Positions 17,802 to 28,677 of a stretch of 38,328 nt of DNA are shown piece by piece. Each line of letters opens with the position of its first letter. Positions within the stretch are counted from its first letter, which is position 1. The translations under genes were made by a program, and so were the position numbers. This stretch comes from an uncultured Clostridia bacterium (lineage in GTDB: Bacteria; Bacillota; Clostridia; TANB77; CAG-508): the NCBI GenBank assembly GCA_947625545.1, contig CANQOW010000004.1, positions 1-38,328 on the forward strand. Reading direction: 5' to 3'. The notes beneath the pieces are model-generated. The model did not search any database. It saw only the letters and a program-made list of their open reading frames with translations, and was not told the origin of the DNA.

Positions 17802-19028
17802 ATGATAAAAATTAATGAAAATTTTTTAGAATTACAAGAAAGTTATTTGTTTTCAACAATAGCAAAAAAAGTAAATGAATTTCAAAGAAATAATCCAGAC
17901 AAAAGAATAATAAAATTAGGGATAGGAGATGTTACATTACCAATTTCAAAAAGTGTTGCAAATGCAATGCATAATGCAGTTGATGAAATGCTAATTAAAG
18001 AAAAATTTAAAGGCTATGGACCAGAGCAAGGTTATGATTTTTTAAGAGAAAAAATAGTAGAATTTGAATATAAAAAAAGAGGAATAGATATAGAAAAAGA
18101 TGAAATATTTATATCAGATGGTGCAAAATGTGATACAGGAAATATAGGAGATATATTATCAAAAAATAATAAAGTAGCAATAACAGACCCAGTTTATCCA
18201 GTATATATAGATACAAATGTGATGGCAGGTAGAGCAGGAAAGTATAACAATGGAAAATATGAAAATATTGTATATATACCAACTACATCAGAAAATAATT
18301 TTGTACCAGACTTGCCAAAAGAAAAGGTAGATATGATTTATTTGTGCTTACCAAATAATCCAACAGGAACAGTATTAAATAAAGAACAGTTGAAAAAATG
18401 GGTAGATTATGCAATAGAAAATAAGTCTATAATATTATTCGACTCAGCCTATGAGGCATTTATAACAGAAGAAAATATTCCACATAGCATATATGAAATA
18501 GAAGGAGCAAAAAAAGTTGCAATAGAATTTAGAAGTTTTTCAAAAACTGCTGGATTTACAGGAATAAGATGTGCATATACAGTAGTTCCAAAAGAATTAA
18601 TGGGTTATACTGAAAGTGGAAAAGAAATAAGTTTAAATAAATTATGGAATAGAAGACATTGTACTAAATTTAATGGAGTTTCATATATTACACAAAAAGG
18701 TGCAGAAGCGGTTTATACAGAAGAAGGGCAGAAAGAAATAAAAGAAAATATAAAATACTATTTAGAAAATGCAAAAATAATTAGAGAAGGTTTAATAGAA
18801 GCAGGTTTTACAGTTTATGGTGGAAAAAATGCACCATATATTTGGTTAAAAGTGCCAAGTAATTATACATCATGGGAATTCTTTGATAAATTACTAAATG
18901 ATGTTTATGTAGTAGGAACACCGGGTTCAGGCTTTGGACCTAGCGGAGAAGGTTATTTTAGATTAACAGCTTTTGGTAGTAAAGAAAATACAATAGAGGC
19001 AATAGAAAGAATTAAAAAGATGAAATAA
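17802..19028 (+). CDS. dapL: LL-diaminopimelate aminotransferase
   Basis: [61 protein letters not shown]. Confidence 0.93.
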   Translation: MIKINENFLELQESYLFSTIAKKVNEFQRNNPDKRIIKLGIGDVTLPISKSVANAMHNAVDEMLIKEKFKGYGPEQGYDFLREKIVEFEYKKRGIDIEKDEIFISDGAKCDTGNIGDILSKNNKVAITDPVYPVYIDTNVMAGRAGKYNNGKYENIVYIPTTSENNFVPDLPKEKVDMIYLCLPNNPTGTVLNKEQLKKWVDYAIENKSIILFDSAYEAFITEENIPHSIYEIEGAKKVAIEFRSFSKTAGFTGIRCAYTVVPKELMGYTESGKEISLNKLWNRRHCTKFNGVSYITQKGAEAVYTEEGQKEIKENIKYYLENAKIIREGLIEAGFTVYGGKNAPYIWLKVPSNYTSWEFFDKLLNDVYVVGTPGSGFGPSGEGYFRLTAFGSKENTIEAIERIKKMK

Positions 19029-19040
19029 AAATAATTAATA

Positions 19041-19068
19041 AAAGTTGGCATTTATGCCAACTTTTTAT
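19041..19068 (+). terminator. intrinsic terminator after dapL
   Basis: aaagttggcatttatgccaacttttta. Confidence 0.85.
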
Positions 19069-19096
19069 TGACTAAATCCTTGAATTATATTATAAT
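19068..19096 (+). promoter_or_regulatory. sigmaA promoter for hisS
   Basis: TTGACT (19068-19073) N17 TATAAT (19091-19096). Confidence 0.75.
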
Positions 19097-19140
19097 ATAC
19101 GAGTATAAAAAGGTAAAAAAAGAAAGGAGTGTAATAAAAA

Positions 19141-20448
19141 ATGAAAATAACACCAAAAACATTACCAGGCTTTATGGAATTATTACCACAAGACCAAATA
19201 CTATTTAATGAAATGAAAGAAAAAATACAAAAAAACTATGAAAAATATGGATTTATACCATTAGACACTCCAATAATAGAATCAGCAGAAATATTACTTG
19301 CAAAAGCAGGAGGAGAAACAGAAAAACAAATATATAGATTTAATAAAGGAGAAAACGACTTAGCACTAAGATTTGATTTAACTGTACCACTTGCAAAATA
19401 TGTTGCAAAAAACTATAATGAACTAACATTTCCATTTAGAAGATACCAAATAGGAAAAGTATATAGAGGAGAAAAAGCACAAAGAGGTAGATTTAGAGAA
19501 TTTTATCAATGCGATATAGATATTATTGGAGATGGAGAATTAGGAATAATTAATGATGCAGAATTACCAAGCATAATATATACAACATTTAAAGAATTAG
19601 GATTTGAAAAATTTAAAATAAGAATAAACAATAGAAAAATTTTAAACGGAATTTTTGAAGAACTTAACCTAAAAGAAAAATCAGTAGAAGTAATGAGAAT
19701 AATAGATAAAATTGCAAAAATAGGTAATGAAGCAGTAAAAGAAGAACTAAGAAAACTAGAAATAGAAGAAAAATCAATTGAAAAAATAATGCAATTTATA
19801 TTAATAGAAGGCACAACAGACGAAAAACTAAAAGCAATAGAAAAACTAGAAATAAAAAACGAACTATTTAATTTAGGTGTAGCAGAATTAAAAGAAGTTA
19901 TAAAAAACATAAGATATTTTGGAATACCAGAAAACAACTTCAAAATAGATTACTCAATAGCAAGAGGCTTAGATTATTACACAGGAACAGTTTATGAAAC
20001 ATTTTTTGATGATTATGAAGAATTAGGAAGCGTATGTTCAGGTGGAAGATATGAAAACTTAGCAGAAAATTATACAGACAAAAAACTTCCGGGAGTTGGA
20101 ATATCAATAGGCTTAACACGATTATTTGACCAATTAAATAACTTAAAACTAATAACAAGTGAAGAAAAATCAATTTCAAAAGTTTTAGTAATATCAATGT
20201 GTGAAAATGATGATGGAATAACTCTAAAAACAGCAACAGAATTAAGAAAAGCAAATATAAATACACAAATATATTTTGAAGATAAAAAAATAAAAGCAAA
20301 ATTCAAATATGCAGATAAATTACAAATCCCTTATGTAGTAATAATAGGAGAAGATGAAATAAAAACAAATACAGTTACATTAAAAAATATGAAAACAGGA
20401 GAACAAGAAACATTAAAAATTGAAGATGTAATTAAAAAAATAAGTTAA
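19141..20448 (+). CDS. hisS: histidyl-tRNA synthetase
   Basis: TPIIESAEILLAKAGGE, LALRFDLTVPLAKYVA, ARGLDYYTGTVYE; 435 aa. Confidence 0.95.
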   Translation: MKITPKTLPGFMELLPQDQILFNEMKEKIQKNYEKYGFIPLDTPIIESAEILLAKAGGETEKQIYRFNKGENDLALRFDLTVPLAKYVAKNYNELTFPFRRYQIGKVYRGEKAQRGRFREFYQCDIDIIGDGELGIINDAELPSIIYTTFKELGFEKFKIRINNRKILNGIFEELNLKEKSVEVMRIIDKIAKIGNEAVKEELRKLEIEEKSIEKIMQFILIEGTTDEKLKAIEKLEIKNELFNLGVAELKEVIKNIRYFGIPENNFKIDYSIARGLDYYTGTVYETFFDDYEELGSVCSGGRYENLAENYTDKKLPGVGISIGLTRLFDQLNNLKLITSEEKSISKVLVISMCENDDGITLKTATELRKANINTQIYFEDKKIKAKFKYADKLQIPYVVIIGEDEIKTNTVTLKNMKTGEQETLKIEDVIKKIS

Positions 20449-20495
20449 AATTTTAATATTAAAAAATAACTTTTAAAGAGAAAGGAAAATAGAAA

Positions 20496-21545
20496 ATGCA
20501 AGAAAAATTAGCAGAAATAAGAAAAAATGCAAAAGAAAAAATAGGCTCAGTAATAGATTTACAAGGTTTAAATGAATTAAAAGTAAAGTTCCTAGGAAAA
20601 AAAGGAGAACTTACAGAAATATTAAGAAGTATGGGAACAATAAGTGCAGAAGAAAGACCAAAATTTGGTAGTTTAGTAAATGAAGTAAGAAATGAAATAG
20701 AAGAAGCAATAAAAACTGCAGAAGAAAATTTAAAAGAGAAAGAATTAGAGCAAAAATTAGAAAAAGAAAAAATAGACATTACATTACCAAGCACAAAAAT
20801 AAAAAGAGGAAGTAAACACCCATTAAATAGAGTAATAGAAGAAATAGAAGACCTATTTGTGTCAATGGGATATGATGTAGTTGCTGGACCAGAACTAGAA
20901 ACAGACGAATTTTGTTTTGAAAGATTAAACTTACCTTATGGACACCCTGCAAGAGATATGCAAGACAGTTTCTATATTACAGATACATTGCTATTAAGAA
21001 CACAAACATCAGCAGTTCAAGCAAGAGTAATGTTAGCAAACGAAGAAAAAACACCAATAAGAATGATATGCACAGGAAAAACATATAGAAGAGAAGATGA
21101 TGCAACACACTCACATCAATTTAACCAAGTAGAAGGTTTAGTAATAGATAAGAAAGAAAAAAATGTATCATTAGCAGACTTAAAAGGAACATTAGAAGTA
21201 TTAGTAAAAAAATTATTAGGAGAAAACTTACAACTACGTTTTAGGCCTAGTTATTTCCCATTTACAGAACCATCTTATGAAGTAGATGTAACATGCTTTA
21301 AATGTGGAGGAAAAGGTTGCCCTTTATGTAAAAAAACAGGTTGGATAGAAGTATTAGGAGCAGGAATAGTACATCCTAATGTGTTAAAATTAAATGGATA
21401 TGACCCAGAAAAATATTCAGGCTTTGCATTTGGAACAGGATTAGACAGATTAGCAATGTTTAAATATGCAATACCAGATATGAGATTATTATACACAAAC
21501 GATATAAGATTTTTAAGTCAATTTGATAGAAAGGATGAAGCATAA
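20496..21545 (+). CDS. pheS: phenylalanyl-tRNA synthetase alpha subunit
   Basis: LLRTQTSAVQARVM, FRPSYFPFTEPSYEVDV, GTGLDRLAMFKYAIPDMRLLY. Confidence 0.96.
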   Translation: MQEKLAEIRKNAKEKIGSVIDLQGLNELKVKFLGKKGELTEILRSMGTISAEERPKFGSLVNEVRNEIEEAIKTAEENLKEKELEQKLEKEKIDITLPSTKIKRGSKHPLNRVIEEIEDLFVSMGYDVVAGPELETDEFCFERLNLPYGHPARDMQDSFYITDTLLLRTQTSAVQARVMLANEEKTPIRMICTGKTYRREDDATHSHQFNQVEGLVIDKKEKNVSLADLKGTLEVLVKKLLGENLQLRFRPSYFPFTEPSYEVDVTCFKCGGKGCPLCKKTGWIEVLGAGIVHPNVLKLNGYDPEKYSGFAFGTGLDRLAMFKYAIPDMRLLYTNDIRFLSQFDRKDEA

Positions 21546-23914
21546 TGAAATTAAGTTTAAACTTTGTAAAAGATTATATAGATATAGACACAGATATAAA
21601 AACATTAGCAGAAGATATGACAAGAGTAGGAAATGAATATGACTCAGCAGAAAAATTTATAAATGCAACAGAATTAGTAATAGGAGAAGTAAAAACATGT
21701 GAAATGCACCCAGATTCAGACCATTTACATGTATGTACAGTAGATATAGGTGATGAAATCTTAAATATAGTATGTGGTGCACCAAATGTTAGAAAAGGTT
21801 TAAAAGTTATAGTAGCAAAAGCAGGAGCAACATTACCGGGAGATGTAAAAATAAAAAAAGGAATGATACGTGGAGTTGAATCTAATGGAATGCTTTGTTC
21901 AATACAAGAATTAGGAATAGAGCATAAATTCTTAACAGAAGCAGATAAAAATGGAATATGTGAATTAGGAGAAGATGCGGTAGTAGGAGAAGATCCAATA
22001 AAATATCTAGGCTTTGATGATAGTGTTATAGACTTTGAATTAACAGCAAATAGAGGAGATTTATTAAGTATTTTAGGAATGGCTTATGAAATAGGAGCAA
22101 TTTATGATAAAACACCAAAACCAATAGATACTACATACTCTGAAAGTGGAGAAGATATAAATAATAATTTTAAAATAGAAATAAAAACAGAAAACTGCAA
22201 AGCATTCTTAGCAAAAAAAGTATTAAATGTTACAATAAAAGAAAGTCCAAAATTCATTAAAAATAGACTAATGGCATCAGGAATAAGACCAATAAACAAT
22301 GTAGTAGATATAAGTAACTATGTAATGTTAGAAACAGGTCAACCATTACATTTTTATGATGCAGATAAATTAGGAAACAAAATAATAGTAAGAATGGCAG
22401 AAGAAAATGAAAAACTTACAACATTAGATGGAATAGAAAGAACATTAGATAAAAATGATATAGTAATAGCAAACGAAAAAGAAGCAATAGGTCTAGCCGG
22501 AGTAATGGGAGGATTAGATACAGAAGTAGAAAACGATACAAAAAATATTTTAATAGAATCAGCAATATTTGATTCTATAAAAGTAAGATTAACATCTAAG
22601 AAAATTCTAAGAAGTGAAGCAAGTAACAGATTTGAAAAAGGATTAGATTCAAATAGAACATATATGGCAATAGATAGAGCATGTAATTTACTAGAAAAAT
22701 ATGCAGATGCAAAAGTAGTTACAGGAATGGCAGTATATGATAAAACAGAAAAAGAAGATAAAATAATAGATATAACATATAATCAAATAAATTCAGTATT
22801 AGGCTTTAATGTACCTAATGAAGAAATACTAAATGTATTTAGAAAATTAGGATTTACATATACATTAAATGGAGAAACAATTTCTGTTAAAGTGCCTAGA
22901 AGAAGAATAGATATATCAATAAAAGAAGACTTAATAGAGGAAGTAGGCCGTATATATGGACTAGATAATATAGAAGGCAAACTTCCAGTAGTAGATATGA
23001 AACAAGGAAGTTTTGATAAAACTACAAGAGAAATAAGAAATAAAATGGTAACATTAGGTCTAAACGAAACTTTATCTTACATATTAATAAATGATAAAGA
23101 AGTAAAAAAATACACAACAGATGAATTTGAAGAATTAAGATTATTAGACCCAATTACAGAAGATAGAAATACATTAAGATATAGCATAATACCTTCATTA
23201 ATGAAAATATATGAATACAATAAATCACATAACCAAAAAGATATTTCAATATTTGAAATAGGAAAAGGTTTCTTTAAGAAAAATGGAGAATATGGAGAAA
23301 ACTTAAAGCTATGTTGTCTAATGACAGGAAATTATTATTTAGGAGTTGATAATAAAAAGAAAGTAGATTTCTATATAATAAAAGGTATTGCAGAAGAAAT
23401 TTTAAATTATTTAGGTTATGAAAATAGATATAGTTTTGTAGTAAAAAATAAATTACCAAAAGAATTTCACCCATATCAAACAGCAGAAATATCTGTTAAT
23501 AATGATATTGTAGGTATTATAGGAAAATTACACCCTAACATTTCAAAAGAAGATGTATATGTATTTGAAATTAATTTAGATAAATTATTAGATAAAAAAG
23601 TTAGTAAAATGAAATATAAAGAAATATCAAAATATCCAACAATAAGTAAAGATATTGCAATGGTAATAGATAAAGATATTTCTTCACAAGAAATTTCTAT
23701 GGCAATAAAAAAATCAGCAGGTTCATTATTATTATCAACAGAAGTATTTGATGTATATAATGGTAAAGGAATAGATTTTAATAAAAAGAGTATAGCATTT
23801 TCTTTATTATTTGGTGCACAAGATAGAACTTTAACTGATGAAGAAATTAATAATATTATGAATAAAATTATAGAGAGTTTAGAGAAAAAATTTAATGCAG
23901 AATTAAGAAAATAA
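21545..23914 (+). CDS. pheT: phenylalanyl-tRNA synthetase beta subunit
   Basis: EMHPDSDHLHVCTVDIG, IVCGAPNVRKGLKV, C-terminal anticodon-binding-like domain; start overlaps the pheS stop. Confidence 0.96.
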   Translation: MKLSLNFVKDYIDIDTDIKTLAEDMTRVGNEYDSAEKFINATELVIGEVKTCEMHPDSDHLHVCTVDIGDEILNIVCGAPNVRKGLKVIVAKAGATLPGDVKIKKGMIRGVESNGMLCSIQELGIEHKFLTEADKNGICELGEDAVVGEDPIKYLGFDDSVIDFELTANRGDLLSILGMAYEIGAIYDKTPKPIDTTYSESGEDINNNFKIEIKTENCKAFLAKKVLNVTIKESPKFIKNRLMASGIRPINNVVDISNYVMLETGQPLHFYDADKLGNKIIVRMAEENEKLTTLDGIERTLDKNDIVIANEKEAIGLAGVMGGLDTEVENDTKNILIESAIFDSIKVRLTSKKILRSEASNRFEKGLDSNRTYMAIDRACNLLEKYADAKVVTGMAVYDKTEKEDKIIDITYNQINSVLGFNVPNEEILNVFRKLGFTYTLNGETISVKVPRRRIDISIKEDLIEEVGRIYGLDNIEGKLPVVDMKQGSFDKTTREIRNKMVTLGLNETLSYILINDKEVKKYTTDEFEELRLLDPITEDRNTLRYSIIPSLMKIYEYNKSHNQKDISIFEIGKGFFKKNGEYGENLKLCCLMTGNYYLGVDNKKKVDFYIIKGIAEEILNYLGYENRYSFVVKNKLPKEFHPYQTAEISVNNDIVGIIGKLHPNISKEDVYVFEINLDKLLDKKVSKMKYKEISKYPTISKDIAMVIDKDISSQEISMAIKKSAGSLLLSTEVFDVYNGKGIDFNKKSIAFSLLFGAQDRTLTDEEINNIMNKIIESLEKKFNAELRK

Positions 23915-23984
23915 ACGTGTAACATTAAAAAAGCCTATTTTTTATTGTATAGGAAAAATCGAAGAATTTTCTTATAGTAGTTAG

Positions 23985-24099
23985 ATTTAGAGTTCTAATA
24001 TATATTTGTTCTCAAGAAAATTCGTCAGGTTATAGGGTAATCCGTAAGCAGCAGGCTTAACGAACTTTTCTTTCGAAAAATATATATTAAACTCTAAAT
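23985..24099 (+). repeat. structured hairpin repeat, family A copy 2
   Basis: atttagagttctaatatatatttgttctcaagaaaattcgtcaggttatagggtaatccgtaagcagcaggcttaacgaacttttctttcgaaaaatatatattaaactctaaat. Confidence 0.85.
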
Positions 24100-24124
24100 A
24101 ATTAAAAAAATTGGAGGAATTATT

Positions 24125-24916
24125 TTGAATAAACAGCAAATTGGAATGTTTGATTCAGGAGTGGGAGGTTTAACTGTATTTTCTGAGGTTATAAAGTGTT
24201 TGCCAAATGAAGATATTATATATTTAGGAGATACAAAAAACTTTCCTTATGGTTCTAAATCAAAAGAAGCAATTATAGAATTATCTAAAAAATGTGTAGA
24301 TTTTTTAATATCAAAAAATGTTAAATTAATAATAATTGCTTGTGGTACTGCTACAAGCCAGAGTTTAGAAGAATTACGTAAAATTTATAATATTCCAATA
24401 ATAGGTATAATTGAGCCAACTATTGATTATTTAAAAGAAAAAAAGGTAAAAAATGTTGGGATAATTGCAACACAAGGTACAATAAAAAGTAATGCTTGGG
24501 AAAATTATATTAAAAAAAGTATAAAAGATGTAAATGTATATAATAAAGCATGTTCGCTATTAGCACCAATGGCAGAAGAAGGTTGGGTTAATAATGATGT
24601 TGCATATTATACAATTAAAGAATATATGAAAGATTTTAAAAATATAGATACACTTATATTAGGTTGTACACATTACCCTTTATTTAAAGATTTAATAAAA
24701 GAAGAATTAGGGGAAAATGTTGATATTGTAAATACAGGTGAAAAATTAGCAAAGTATTTAAAAAGGTATTTAATACAAAACAATATAGAAAATGTTAATA
24801 AAGAGCCAAAATATAATTTATATTTAACAGATACAGAATGTAATTTTATAAATGTTGCAAACAAGTTATTACAAAATAATAAAATAGAAAAAATAAATAA
24901 AGTAAATTTAAATTAA
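24125..24916 (+). CDS. murI: glutamate racemase
   Basis: IGMFDSGVGGLTVFSEV, IIACGTATSQSL, LGCTHYPLFKDLI; TTG start with ggagg RBS. Confidence 0.95.
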   Translation: MNKQQIGMFDSGVGGLTVFSEVIKCLPNEDIIYLGDTKNFPYGSKSKEAIIELSKKCVDFLISKNVKLIIIACGTATSQSLEELRKIYNIPIIGIIEPTIDYLKEKKVKNVGIIATQGTIKSNAWENYIKKSIKDVNVYNKACSLLAPMAEEGWVNNDVAYYTIKEYMKDFKNIDTLILGCTHYPLFKDLIKEELGENVDIVNTGEKLAKYLKRYLIQNNIENVNKEPKYNLYLTDTECNFINVANKLLQNNKIEKINKVNLN

Positions 24917-24993
24917 AAATTGCATATCGTAAAGTTATAAAAATATCATTAAAATTGTAATAATTAAAAAAATAATTTTTAGGAGGAAATATA

Positions 24994-26199
24994 ATGGATA
25001 TAGAAAATACATTAAAAATAATGTTAAAAGGAACAGCAGCACACACAGAAAAAGAAGAAATAATAGAAAAGTTAAAATCAGTTGAAAAAGAAAATAGACC
25101 ACTTAGAATAAAGTTAGGTTTAGATCCATCAGCACCAGATATACATATAGGACATGCAGTTGTTTTAAGAAAAATAAAACAATTACAAGATTTAGGGCAT
25201 GAAGCAATAATAATTATTGGAGATTTTACAGGAATGATAGGAGACCCAACAGGAAAATCTAAAACTAGAAAACAATTAACAAAAGAACAAGTTGAAGAAA
25301 ATGCTAAAACATATATGGAACAAATATTTAAAGTTTTAGATCCTAAAAAAACAACTGTAAAATTTAATAGTGAATGGTTAGGAAAAATGACATTTAGAGA
25401 TGTAATAGACTTATCTTGTAAATGTACAGTTGCAAGAATGTTAGAAAGAGATGATTTTAAAAATAGATATGAAAGTAATCAACCAATAGCAGTACATGAA
25501 TTTTTTTATCCATTAATGCAAGCCTATGATTCTGTTGCAGTAAAAGCAGATTTAGAATTAGGTGGTACAGATCAAACATTTAATATTTTAATGGGAAGAA
25601 ATATTCAAAAAGATTTTGGACAAGAACCTCAAATAACTTTATTTATGCCTATAATTGAAGGCCTAGATGGTGTAAATAAAATGAGTAAAAGCTTAGGTAA
25701 TTACATTGGTGTTAATGAAGATGCAAATACAATGTTTGAAAAAGTGATGAAGGTTCCAGATAATTTAATTATTAGATATTTTGAATTATGTACAGATGTT
25801 CACCCAAATGATATAGAAAAAATAAAAGAAAGATTAGAAGCGGGAGAAAACCCAAGAAATATTAAAATGGAATTAGCATATACAATTACTGAATTATATC
25901 ATACAAAACAAGAGGCAGAAAATGCAAAAGAACATTTTATAACAGCATATACAGAACAAAAAGCACCAGAAGATATACCTGTTTTAACAATAAATAAAGA
26001 TAATGATATTGGAAATGCAGTATTAGATGCAATTTTGACAACAGGAAAATATCAATCAAAAGGAGAAATAAAAAGATTATTTGCACAAGGTGCAGTAAAA
26101 TATAACGGAGAAAAAGTTACAGATTTTAAATTAATTACAGAACTTACAGGAGATAGTATTTTGCAAATAGGTAAAGGAAATTTCTATAAATTAATTTAA
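24994..26199 (+). CDS. tyrS: tyrosyl-tRNA synthetase
   Basis: IKLGLDPSAPDIHIGHAVVLRKIKQLQDLGH, GGTDQTFNILMGRNIQ, KMSKSLGNYIGV, C-terminal S4-like region. Confidence 0.95.
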   Translation: MDIENTLKIMLKGTAAHTEKEEIIEKLKSVEKENRPLRIKLGLDPSAPDIHIGHAVVLRKIKQLQDLGHEAIIIIGDFTGMIGDPTGKSKTRKQLTKEQVEENAKTYMEQIFKVLDPKKTTVKFNSEWLGKMTFRDVIDLSCKCTVARMLERDDFKNRYESNQPIAVHEFFYPLMQAYDSVAVKADLELGGTDQTFNILMGRNIQKDFGQEPQITLFMPIIEGLDGVNKMSKSLGNYIGVNEDANTMFEKVMKVPDNLIIRYFELCTDVHPNDIEKIKERLEAGENPRNIKMELAYTITELYHTKQEAENAKEHFITAYTEQKAPEDIPVLTINKDNDIGNAVLDAILTTGKYQSKGEIKRLFAQGAVKYNGEKVTDFKLITELTGDSILQIGKGNFYKLI

Positions 26200-26206
26200 A
26201 TAAATA

Positions 26207-26388
26207 AAAAAGTTTTAAATTATTATTTTAAATTGTACACTTAAACCTATTTTTTGTAGTATTTTTTTCAAAATAATTCTGACACGCTCACGGGTATTCC
26301 CCGCCTCAAAGGGCTGTCAGACATTATTTTTCAAAAAATATACAAAAAGGTTTAAGAAATTAATTTATCTTAATAATTTAAAACTTTT
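26207..26388 (-). repeat. long hairpin element between convergent genes, possibly related to repeat family A (minus orientation)
   Basis: Outer arms aaaagttttaaattatt / aataatttaaaactttt; middle arms cttaaacctattttttgtagtatttttt / aaaaaatatacaaaaaggtttaag; core (minus strand) CTGACAGCCCTTTGAGGCGGGGAATACCCGTGAGCGTGTCAG. Confidence 0.65.
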
Positions 26389-26394
26389 ATCATT

Positions 26395-26718
26395 TTATCC
26401 ATTTACAATTATTTTTGCAATTTCAAAGATTTGCTTTCTTTTTTCTGGTGGACAATCTTTTAACAAAGAATTAAATTCTTCAGTTAAATAACTAGCAGAA
26501 TTTTCAGAAGTACCACCTAAAACATATGCTTCAGAAACACCTGTTATATCGCATATTTCATTCAATCTAACTAAATTGATACGAGTTTTACCACTTTCAA
26601 TTCTACTTAAAAATGCTATAGAAACATTAATTTTTTCAGCAAGTTGGTCTTGTGTTAAACCTTTTGCTAATCTAGCATTTCTTAATCTTTCTCCCATTAT
26701 CTTATAATCTAAAGCCAT
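26395..26718 (-). CDS. XRE-family HTH transcriptional regulator
   Basis: MGERLRNARLAKGLTQDQLAEKINVSIAFLSRIESGKTRINLVRLNEICDITGV; 107 aa; AGGTTG RBS supports start at 26718. Confidence 0.9.
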   Translation of the reverse strand: MALDYKIMGERLRNARLAKGLTQDQLAEKINVSIAFLSRIESGKTRINLVRLNEICDITGVSEAYVLGGTSENSASYLTEEFNSLLKDCPPEKRKQIFEIAKIIVNG

Positions 26719-26906
26719 TTTTATCAACCTCTTTCTAAAAATATTTACTATACGATTAAATATAGCATTTCTCTTAGCAAGATAGAAGAAACACCATTGT
26801 TAATGTTTACTGGTAGTATAAAAATTATGCATAAAAATAGAAATGTTAATTATAAATTTATGCCAAATACATATAATATAATAAAAAGTTTTGAAGGTGA
26901 GATAAT

Positions 26907-28055
26907 ATGCAAAAAATAAGATATTTTGACCACGCTGCTACAACTGCAGTTAAAGAAGATGTTTTAAAAGAAATGTTACCATATTTTAGTTTAAACTATG
27001 GTAATGCGTCATCAATATATAGTTTAGGAAGACATAATAAAAAATCCATAGAAGAAGCAAGACAAAGAGTAGCAAAAGCAATAAATGCAAATACAAAAGA
27101 AATTTATTTTACAGGGTGTGGAAGTGAAAGCGATAATCTTGCTATAAAAGGTACAGTTTATGCAAATAAAGAAAAAGGAAATCATATTATAACTACAAAA
27201 ATAGAGCACCCAGCAATATTAAATACTTGTAAAACATTAGAAAGACAAGGTTATAAAATTACTTATTTGAATGTTAACGAAAAAGGCTTTATAAATTTAA
27301 AAGAATTAGAACAATCTATTACAAAAGAAACAATATTAATTAGTGTAATGTTTGCAAATAATGAAATTGGAACAATACAACCTATAAAAGAAATAGGATT
27401 AATTGCTAAAAATCATAATATATACTTTCATACAGATGCAGTTCAAGCAGTGGGAAATGTAAAAATAGATGTAAAAGAAATGAATATAGATTTATTATCT
27501 ATGTCTGCACATAAATTTTATGGACCAAAAGGTGTAGGTGCTCTATATGTAAGAGAAGGAATAGAGTTTGAAAGAATTCAAGATGGAGGTCATCAAGAGA
27601 AAAATAAAAGAGCTGGAACAGAAAATGTACCAGGAATAGTTGGCTTAGGAAAAGCAATAGAATTAATTTATAAAAACTTTGATGAGTATAACAATAAATT
27701 AATAACTTTAAGAGATTACTATTTTTCACAAATTGAAAATAGGATTAAAGATGTAAAAATAAATGGTGATAAAGAAAATAGACTACCAGGAAATGCAAAT
27801 GTATCATTTAAGGGAGTTGACGCTCAAGAATTATTATTATATTTAGATGCAAAAGGAATATGTGCTTCAGCAGGTTCTGCTTGTACAAGTGGTTCATCAA
27901 GTCCATCACATGTATTAGTTGCAATAGGTTTAGACGAAGATTTAGCAGGAAGTTCATTAAGAGTAACTTTTGGTATAGATAATACAAAAGATGACGTTGA
28001 TTTTTTAGTGGAGTCATTAGTAGAAATTGTAGAAAAATTAAGAAAATCAAACTAA
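26907..28055 (+). CDS. cysteine desulfurase (NifS/IscS family)
   Basis: YFDHAATTAVKEDVLKEMLPYFS, HTDAVQAVGNVKIDV, SMSAHKFYGPKGVGALYVREG, CASAGSACTSGSSSPSHVL. Confidence 0.95.
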   Translation: MQKIRYFDHAATTAVKEDVLKEMLPYFSLNYGNASSIYSLGRHNKKSIEEARQRVAKAINANTKEIYFTGCGSESDNLAIKGTVYANKEKGNHIITTKIEHPAILNTCKTLERQGYKITYLNVNEKGFINLKELEQSITKETILISVMFANNEIGTIQPIKEIGLIAKNHNIYFHTDAVQAVGNVKIDVKEMNIDLLSMSAHKFYGPKGVGALYVREGIEFERIQDGGHQEKNKRAGTENVPGIVGLGKAIELIYKNFDEYNNKLITLRDYYFSQIENRIKDVKINGDKENRLPGNANVSFKGVDAQELLLYLDAKGICASAGSACTSGSSSPSHVLVAIGLDEDLAGSSLRVTFGIDNTKDDVDFLVESLVEIVEKLRKSN

Positions 28056-28170
28056 ATATTAAATTATAATAATATTTTCTAGTTTTAAATTTATAAAAAT
28101 TTTAACAAAGTATTTATTTTTATTAAAATTTCTTATATAATATTAAAAATGATTATAAGGAATAAAATTT

Positions 28171-28677
28171 ATGATAAAAGAAAATTTATTAGAAGTTCTT
28201 CATGAAATGGAAGAAGTAACAAAATTATTTAAAATGGAGCCATTCGATATATATTTATTAGGTGGTGGAGCATGTATTTTAGGAGAATACACTACAAGAG
28301 CAACATTAGATATAGATTTTGTAGATTTAGGGTATCCTGCAAAATATGGTAAAGTTTTTTCATTACTTAGAGATTATGATATGTTAGAATATGAAAGTAC
28401 ATTATTATCACCTAATTACAAAGAAAGGGCAATAAAATTAGACAAGTTTAAATATATTAATGTCTATGTTTTATCAAAAGAAGATATTGCAATAAGTAAA
28501 GTAATTAGATTAGCAGAAAAAGATATTGAAGATTTGAATGAAATAATTCCAAATTGTAATAAAGAAATATTAAATAGAATTATAGAAGAAATTTTAAATA
28601 GAGATGATTTATTTGAAAGTAAAAGAAATGAATTCATTAAAAAATTAAAAATTTTTAAGGAGAAATATAATGTATAG
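28171..28677 (+). CDS. nucleotidyltransferase-like protein (DUF6036/AbiEii-type), candidate toxin
   Basis: IYLLGGGACILGEYTTRATLDIDFVDLG resembles the G-G-x(n)-T.DID core of minimal nucleotidyltransferases; VLSKEDIAISKVIRLAEKDIEDL resembles the downstream K..R..KD.ED region. Confidence 0.65.
   Translation: MIKENLLEVLHEMEEVTKLFKMEPFDIYLLGGGACILGEYTTRATLDIDFVDLGYPAKYGKVFSLLRDYDMLEYESTLLSPNYKERAIKLDKFKYINVYVLSKEDIAISKVIRLAEKDIEDLNEIIPNCNKEILNRIIEEILNRDDLFESKRNEFIKKLKIFKEKYNV

Noticed and set aside
26395-26718. XRE regulator as part of a phage or defence island
   Set aside because: Neighbours are tyrS and a cysteine desulfurase; no phage or defence genes nearby.
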